A stretch of 64,000 bases of DNA from Bacillota bacterium (lineage in GTDB: Bacteria; Bacillota; Clostridia; Christensenellales; CAG-138). The stretch lies in NCBI GenBank assembly GCA_016286445.1, contig JAEESS010000006.1:1-64000 (forward strand), read 5' to 3'. Both the position numbers and the translations under genes were made by a program. The notes under the pieces were generated by a model. The model ran no database searches and was not told where the DNA came from. It worked only from the letters and a program-made list of their open reading frames with translations. Within the stretch, counting starts at the first letter, position 1. Each line of letters begins with the position of its first letter. Of this stretch, positions 60,553 to 64,000 are shown piece after piece.

Positions 60553-63282
60553 ATGAAGAAATGGATATCCCTTTTGCTTTGCATCCTGATGATGCTGACG
60601 CTTCTGCCCGCGGCGATCGCGGAGGAGCAGGCGGACGGCGCCGAAGTGACCGAACCGGCGGCTGAGCCGGAAGAGACGCTGGAGGCGGAAGAGCCGGAAG
60701 AAGCGCCCGAAGCGGAAGAGCCGGAAGAGGCGCCCGAAGCGGAAGAACCGGAAGAGACGCCGGAAGAGCCGGTCATGCCGGAAGAACCGGAAGAGACGCC
60801 GGAAGAGCCGGTCATGCCGGAAGAACCGGAAGAGACGCCGGAAGAGCCGGTCGCGCCCGAACAGCCCGCAGCGCCGGGAGAGCCGATCGTGCCCGGAGAG
60901 ACCGACGAAAATCCGGATGCGATTCTGGTCCCGATTGATGAGGACATCGAAGCGGTCGTCAGCATCAATGTGAAGAACTTCCCGGACGAGAACTTCCGCA
61001 ACTGGGTCATTCAGAACCTTGCCACGGGCAAGACCACGATGACGCAGTCGCAGGCAGACGCGGTCGACAAGATCGACTGCAGTGGCAAGAGCATCGGCTC
61101 GCTGAAGGGCATTGCGCAGTTCAAGAATCTGAAGATCCTGTGCTGCAACAACAACAACATCACCGCGCTGGACCTCCAGGGCAACAAGAAACTGGAACAG
61201 CTGGAGTGCAAGAACAACAAGCTGACCACGCTGAACGTTTCCGGCTGTGCGGATCTCGTCAAGCTGGACTGCACAGGCAACAGCATCGGCACGCTTTCGC
61301 TGATCTCCAACAAAAAGCTCAAGGAGCTGTATGCGAGCAATAACAGGCTCACGAAGCTGATCACTGACAACGTCACGACGCTGGAGGTCGTTTATGCCAG
61401 CAACAACTCGCTGTCCACGATCGGCAACATCAAGAACAACGCGAACCTTCGCATGCTGTCCGTCAACAGCAACAAGCTCTCCACGCTGGAGCTTGAAAAG
61501 CTCACCAAGCTGGAAACGCTCTATGCGGCGGGCAACAAGCTTTCAAAGCTGGATCTCTCGAAGAACCCGCTCCTTACGGACGTCAATCTGAAGGACAACA
61601 GCCTGAGCACGCTGGACCTTACGAAGAACGGCAATATCACGTCGCTGGACCTGACATCGAACGGACTGAAGAAGGTGGACCTCACCCCGTGCACGCTTCT
61701 TCAAAAAGCGATGCTCAGCGACAACGGGCTCACGTCGCTCGACCTGACGAAGTGCGGCAATCTCATTGAGCTCCAGTGCGAGAACAACTCTCTCGTCACG
61801 CTGGACCTCTCCGCGAATAAATATATTGAAACGCTGAATCTTAAGTCGAACAAGCTCGGCGCTCTTGATCTGTCACTCAATACGGAGCTCATCAGCCTGT
61901 ATGTGAGCAACAACAAGCTCTGCAGCCTGGACGTCGGCGGACTGGGAAAAATGCGCAATCTGAACTGCGCCAACAACCGCATCTACGAGCTGGACGTCAG
62001 CAGCTGCTCGGCGCTCGAAAACCTTGACTGCAGAAACAACCAGATCAACACGATAAATCTGACCTCTGCGGCGAAGTTGCGCAAGCTGTACTGCCAGAAC
62101 AACCGTCTCGAGAAGCTCGATCCGAGCGCATGTACGGATCTGGAGACCTTAAACTGCGGCAACAACTTCCTGAGAGCGCTGCATCTGACCGCCAACACGA
62201 AGCTGGCAGATGTTTCGATCGCTCCGCAGACCACGACCGACCGTCTGTACTACAACATCGTCGGCGGCAAGTATGTGTTTGACATGGCGACCTCGTCGAC
62301 GTCGTTCCTCCCGGATACGGAGAAGGCGAACATCAAGGCGTACAGCAGTGCGTACACCTATGATTCCGGCACGGGCAAGATGACCATGCCGAGCCTCGTA
62401 TCGGAGTTCCCGTACTACTTCAACACCGGCAAGGGCGACATGATGGTCACCGTCAAGCGCAGCTTCAACGCCAACTTCACGCTGCAGTTTGCGAGCGGCG
62501 CCGTTGAAGTCAAGAACGGCGAGAAGTACGTCGTTTACACCGGCGGCGAAGTGCGTCCGGACTTCATCGTGAAGACGGACGGCGGCAACACGGTCGACAG
62601 CTACTACTACGATTATAAGTACGTCAACAACGTCGACCCCGGCACGGCAACGCTGCAGGTTTGGATGAAAGGACACGCCACCGTTAAGAAGCTGACCTTC
62701 ATGATCTATCTCCGCGGTACGGAAGCCATGACGATCGAGAACGTCACGGGCGGCATTAAGCTCAAGTGGGAGCCTGTCGACGGCGCAGTGGGCTATGTCA
62801 TCTATCGCCGCGCGTGGGGCAGCACGACCGGCGGCTGGACGATCTTTGACCGCTGGAACAATACCACCAGTACGACCTATACGGACACGAAGGTCTATGC
62901 CGGCACGCGGTACCAGTACGGCGTCAAGGCGTACTATATCGACGCGTACCACGGACTCGGTCTGGTCGGCGTTCTGAAGACGACCGTCCGCATCACCACC
63001 CGTACGCTTCTCAGCGCCACGGCGGGTGCGAACCAGGTCACCGGCAAGTGGGGCGCAAGCTACGTCTTCACGGGCTATCAGCTGGAGGTTGCGACCGACT
63101 CGGCGTTCACCAAGAATCTCAAAGCCGTTAAGTTTGCCGACTGGGAGATCACCAAGGGCACGATCAAGGGCCTGAAGGCGGACACCACCTACTATGTACG
63201 CGTACGTTCGTATCACGAGTTTGAAGGCATGACCTACTTCGGCGAATGGTCGAATTACAAGTACTGCAAGACCCCGAAATAA
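60553..63282 (+). CDS. large secreted leucine-rich-repeat protein with acidic stalk and Fn3-like domains
   Basis: 909 residues from ATG 60553 (GAGGACTGTAGTC upstream). A cleavable signal peptide (KKWISLLLCILMMLTLLPAAIAEE) leads into an acidic Glu/Pro stalk (residues 25-130, EEPEETPEEPVMP repeats). About 17 LRRs of 20-21 residues follow, many with an L-x-C-x-N asparagine/cysteine ladder (LEQLECKNNKLTTLNVSG). The C-terminus has two beta-sandwich/fibronectin III-like units (IKLKWEPVDGAVGYVIYRR; VTGKWGASYVFTGYQLEVAT). No LPxTG or other wall-sorting end was seen, so the mode of retention is unknown. Role is probably adhesion or binding of host or other surface ligands. Confidence 0.85.
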   Translation: MKKWISLLLCILMMLTLLPAAIAEEQADGAEVTEPAAEPEETLEAEEPEEAPEAEEPEEAPEAEEPEETPEEPVMPEEPEETPEEPVMPEEPEETPEEPVAPEQPAAPGEPIVPGETDENPDAILVPIDEDIEAVVSINVKNFPDENFRNWVIQNLATGKTTMTQSQADAVDKIDCSGKSIGSLKGIAQFKNLKILCCNNNNITALDLQGNKKLEQLECKNNKLTTLNVSGCADLVKLDCTGNSIGTLSLISNKKLKELYASNNRLTKLITDNVTTLEVVYASNNSLSTIGNIKNNANLRMLSVNSNKLSTLELEKLTKLETLYAAGNKLSKLDLSKNPLLTDVNLKDNSLSTLDLTKNGNITSLDLTSNGLKKVDLTPCTLLQKAMLSDNGLTSLDLTKCGNLIELQCENNSLVTLDLSANKYIETLNLKSNKLGALDLSLNTELISLYVSNNKLCSLDVGGLGKMRNLNCANNRIYELDVSSCSALENLDCRNNQINTINLTSAAKLRKLYCQNNRLEKLDPSACTDLETLNCGNNFLRALHLTANTKLADVSIAPQTTTDRLYYNIVGGKYVFDMATSSTSFLPDTEKANIKAYSSAYTYDSGTGKMTMPSLVSEFPYYFNTGKGDMMVTVKRSFNANFTLQFASGAVEVKNGEKYVVYTGGEVRPDFIVKTDGGNTVDSYYYDYKYVNNVDPGTATLQVWMKGHATVKKLTFMIYLRGTEAMTIENVTGGIKLKWEPVDGAVGYVIYRRAWGSTTGGWTIFDRWNNTTSTTYTDTKVYAGTRYQYGVKAYYIDAYHGLGLVGVLKTTVRITTRTLLSATAGANQVTGKWGASYVFTGYQLEVATDSAFTKNLKAVKFADWEITKGTIKGLKADTTYYVRVRSYHEFEGMTYFGEWSNYKYCKTPK
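60742..60858 (+). repeat. 39-bp tandem repeat in the acidic stalk
   Basis: Three units encoding EEPEETPEEPVMP (the third ends VAP) follow each other exactly. Diverged EAPEAEEPE units precede them. Confidence 0.9.
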
Positions 63283-63294
63283 ATAAAAACGCAA

Positions 63295-63336
63295 TGCGCG
63301 CCGCTCCGGATTCCGGGGCGGCGCCGTTTTTCTCCG
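63295..63336 (+). terminator. terminator of the LRR gene
   Basis: GCCGCTCCGG and CCGGGGCGGC form a 10-bp stem (one G-T) with a three-base loop, followed by GCCGTTTTTCTC. Confidence 0.75.
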
Positions 63337-63428
63337 CCGCAAAGGAAAGAAATGCCGCACCGCGCCGCCGGACGAAAGTTCCGGCAGAAAAAACTGTTCC
63401 GAAACCGTCGAAAAACAGCAAATGCCGA

Positions 63429-63457
63429 TTGACTTTTCGAAGGCATTTTGGTACAAT
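63429..63457 (+). promoter_or_regulatory. promoter of the last gene
   Basis: TTGACT (63429-63434), 17 bases ending in TGG, TACAAT (63452-63457). Confidence 0.78.
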
Positions 63458-63518
63458 AACATTGATGTTGGACATCCTTGAATGGTTGTCCGACAACTAA
63501 AGAGAGGTACGACCGCGT

Positions 63519-64000
63519 ATGAAGGATTATTGGGTTTTGCTCGGTGCGTTCGGCAGCGGAAAAAGCGAGCTTGCGCTGAACATGGCGATCGCCGCCGCGA
63601 AGCAGGGACCCTGTACGCTGGTCGACCTCGACGTCATCAACCCGTATTTCCGCACCAGCGAGCGCGGCGACGTTCTTACGCCTGCCGGCGTCGAGCTGAT
63701 CATGCCCCCGTATGCTCTGGAAAAAATCGAAATCATGTCGCTTTCCGCCCGTGTGTACTCTGCGTTTGCACCGGGAGAGGGAAGCGTTTTTTTCGACATC
63801 GGCGGCGACCATGTCGGTTCGATCGCGCTGGGGCAGTACAAGCAGCACTTTGCGAAGATCCCGAAGGAAAACCTGCACGTCCTGTTCATTCTGAACCCGA
63901 TGCGCCCGACGGCGGCGGATCTTGAAAGCGCGTACACAACGCTCGAAAAGATCCAGTTCGTGTCGCGGCTCAACGTCACGGGTCTGGTCAACAACGCGAA
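63519..64000 (+). CDS. P-loop NTPase, SIMIBI-like (3' end beyond window)
   Basis: The frame is open to the right edge (160 residues seen), so it is missing from the track. MKDYWVLLGAFGSGKSELALNMA holds a Walker A (GAFGSGKS), followed by VDLDVINPYFRTSERGDVL and a Walker B-like VFFDIGGDHVGSIALGQY. This pattern (VDLDIVNPYFRT; DIGGD) is seen in P-loop proteins found near 2-oxoacid:ferredoxin oxidoreductase genes in anaerobes; whether those genes follow cannot be seen here. AGAGAGGTACGACC precedes the ATG. Confidence 0.72.
   Translation, partial: MKDYWVLLGAFGSGKSELALNMAIAAAKQGPCTLVDLDVINPYFRTSERGDVLTPAGVELIMPPYALEKIEIMSLSARVYSAFAPGEGSVFFDIGGDHVGSIALGQYKQHFAKIPKENLHVLFILNPMRPTAADLESAYTTLEKIQFVSRLNVTGLVNNA

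Overview
The window looks like chromosome of a Gram-positive, monoderm bacterium of the Clostridia (Bacillota). Supporting signs are a class III (Firmicutes-type) fructose-1,6-bisphosphatase, long-form HPF, Ktr and Trk potassium uptake, a dlt-like surface-acylation operon, many lipoproteins with Gly/Ala-Cys lipoboxes, strong AGGAGG ribosome sites and sigma-A promoters with 17-bp spacers. Coding regions are G+C rich with G/C-ending codons. A gut Christensenellales/Oscillospirales-like lineage is my guess; the sequence alone does not settle it. I saw no rRNA, tRNA, CRISPR array, transposase or prophage.

Layout. 1-4.7 kb: end of a VanW-type wall protein (leaderless start), trmL, rpmB, a SpoU methyltransferase, a P-loop/CYTH protein and a CPBP protease. 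4.7-8.1 kb (minus): an operon of MFS transporter, four-helix membrane protein, five tandem paralogous 50-55 residue single-span proteins (mostly missing or mis-started in the ORF track) and an M28 peptidase. 8.3-17.5 kb: a complete oligopeptide ABC transporter whose OppC homologue carries an RCC1-like beta-propeller insertion and whose OppF homologue carries a coiled-coil insertion. 17.6-20.4 kb: rpmG-secE-nusG-rplK-rplA, with SecE extended by extra membrane helices. 20.5-30.4 kb: zinc-ribbon protein, PepF, ECF S component, LysR regulator, cyclophilin, prfB, a C26 amidotransferase, small membrane proteins and an anchored LRR protein. 30.4-34 kb (mixed strands): a frameshifted acyltransferase, hpf, a divergent structured RNA that is a candidate raiA-motif RNA, and small proteins. 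34.4-44.1 kb: secA, a second PepF, then KtrBA facing TrkHA. 44.3-52.2 kb: a seven-gene operon (class IV aminotransferase, Ig/transglutaminase protein, adenylation enzyme, carrier protein, MBOAT, SGNH-like protein, lipoprotein) resembling a dlt system. 52.3-64 kb: small proteins from a divergent promoter pair, a double flavodoxin protein, repeat clusters around a lipoprotein, an APH-like kinase, fbp with a duplicated 3' end, a large secreted LRR protein and the start of a P-loop protein.

How it fits together. Opp uptake, two PepF peptidases, an M28 peptidase and a C26 amidotransferase point to peptide and amino-acid scavenging. SecE, SecA, NusG and the ribosomal proteins are housekeeping. The dlt-like operon, VanW protein, LRR proteins and transglutaminase-like protein act at the envelope. 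Intergenic palindromic repeats cluster at 27.3, 34, 54.3-54.7 and 56.2-57.1 kb. The best candidates for something undescribed are the five-gene mini-membrane-protein array and the propeller-bearing OppC.
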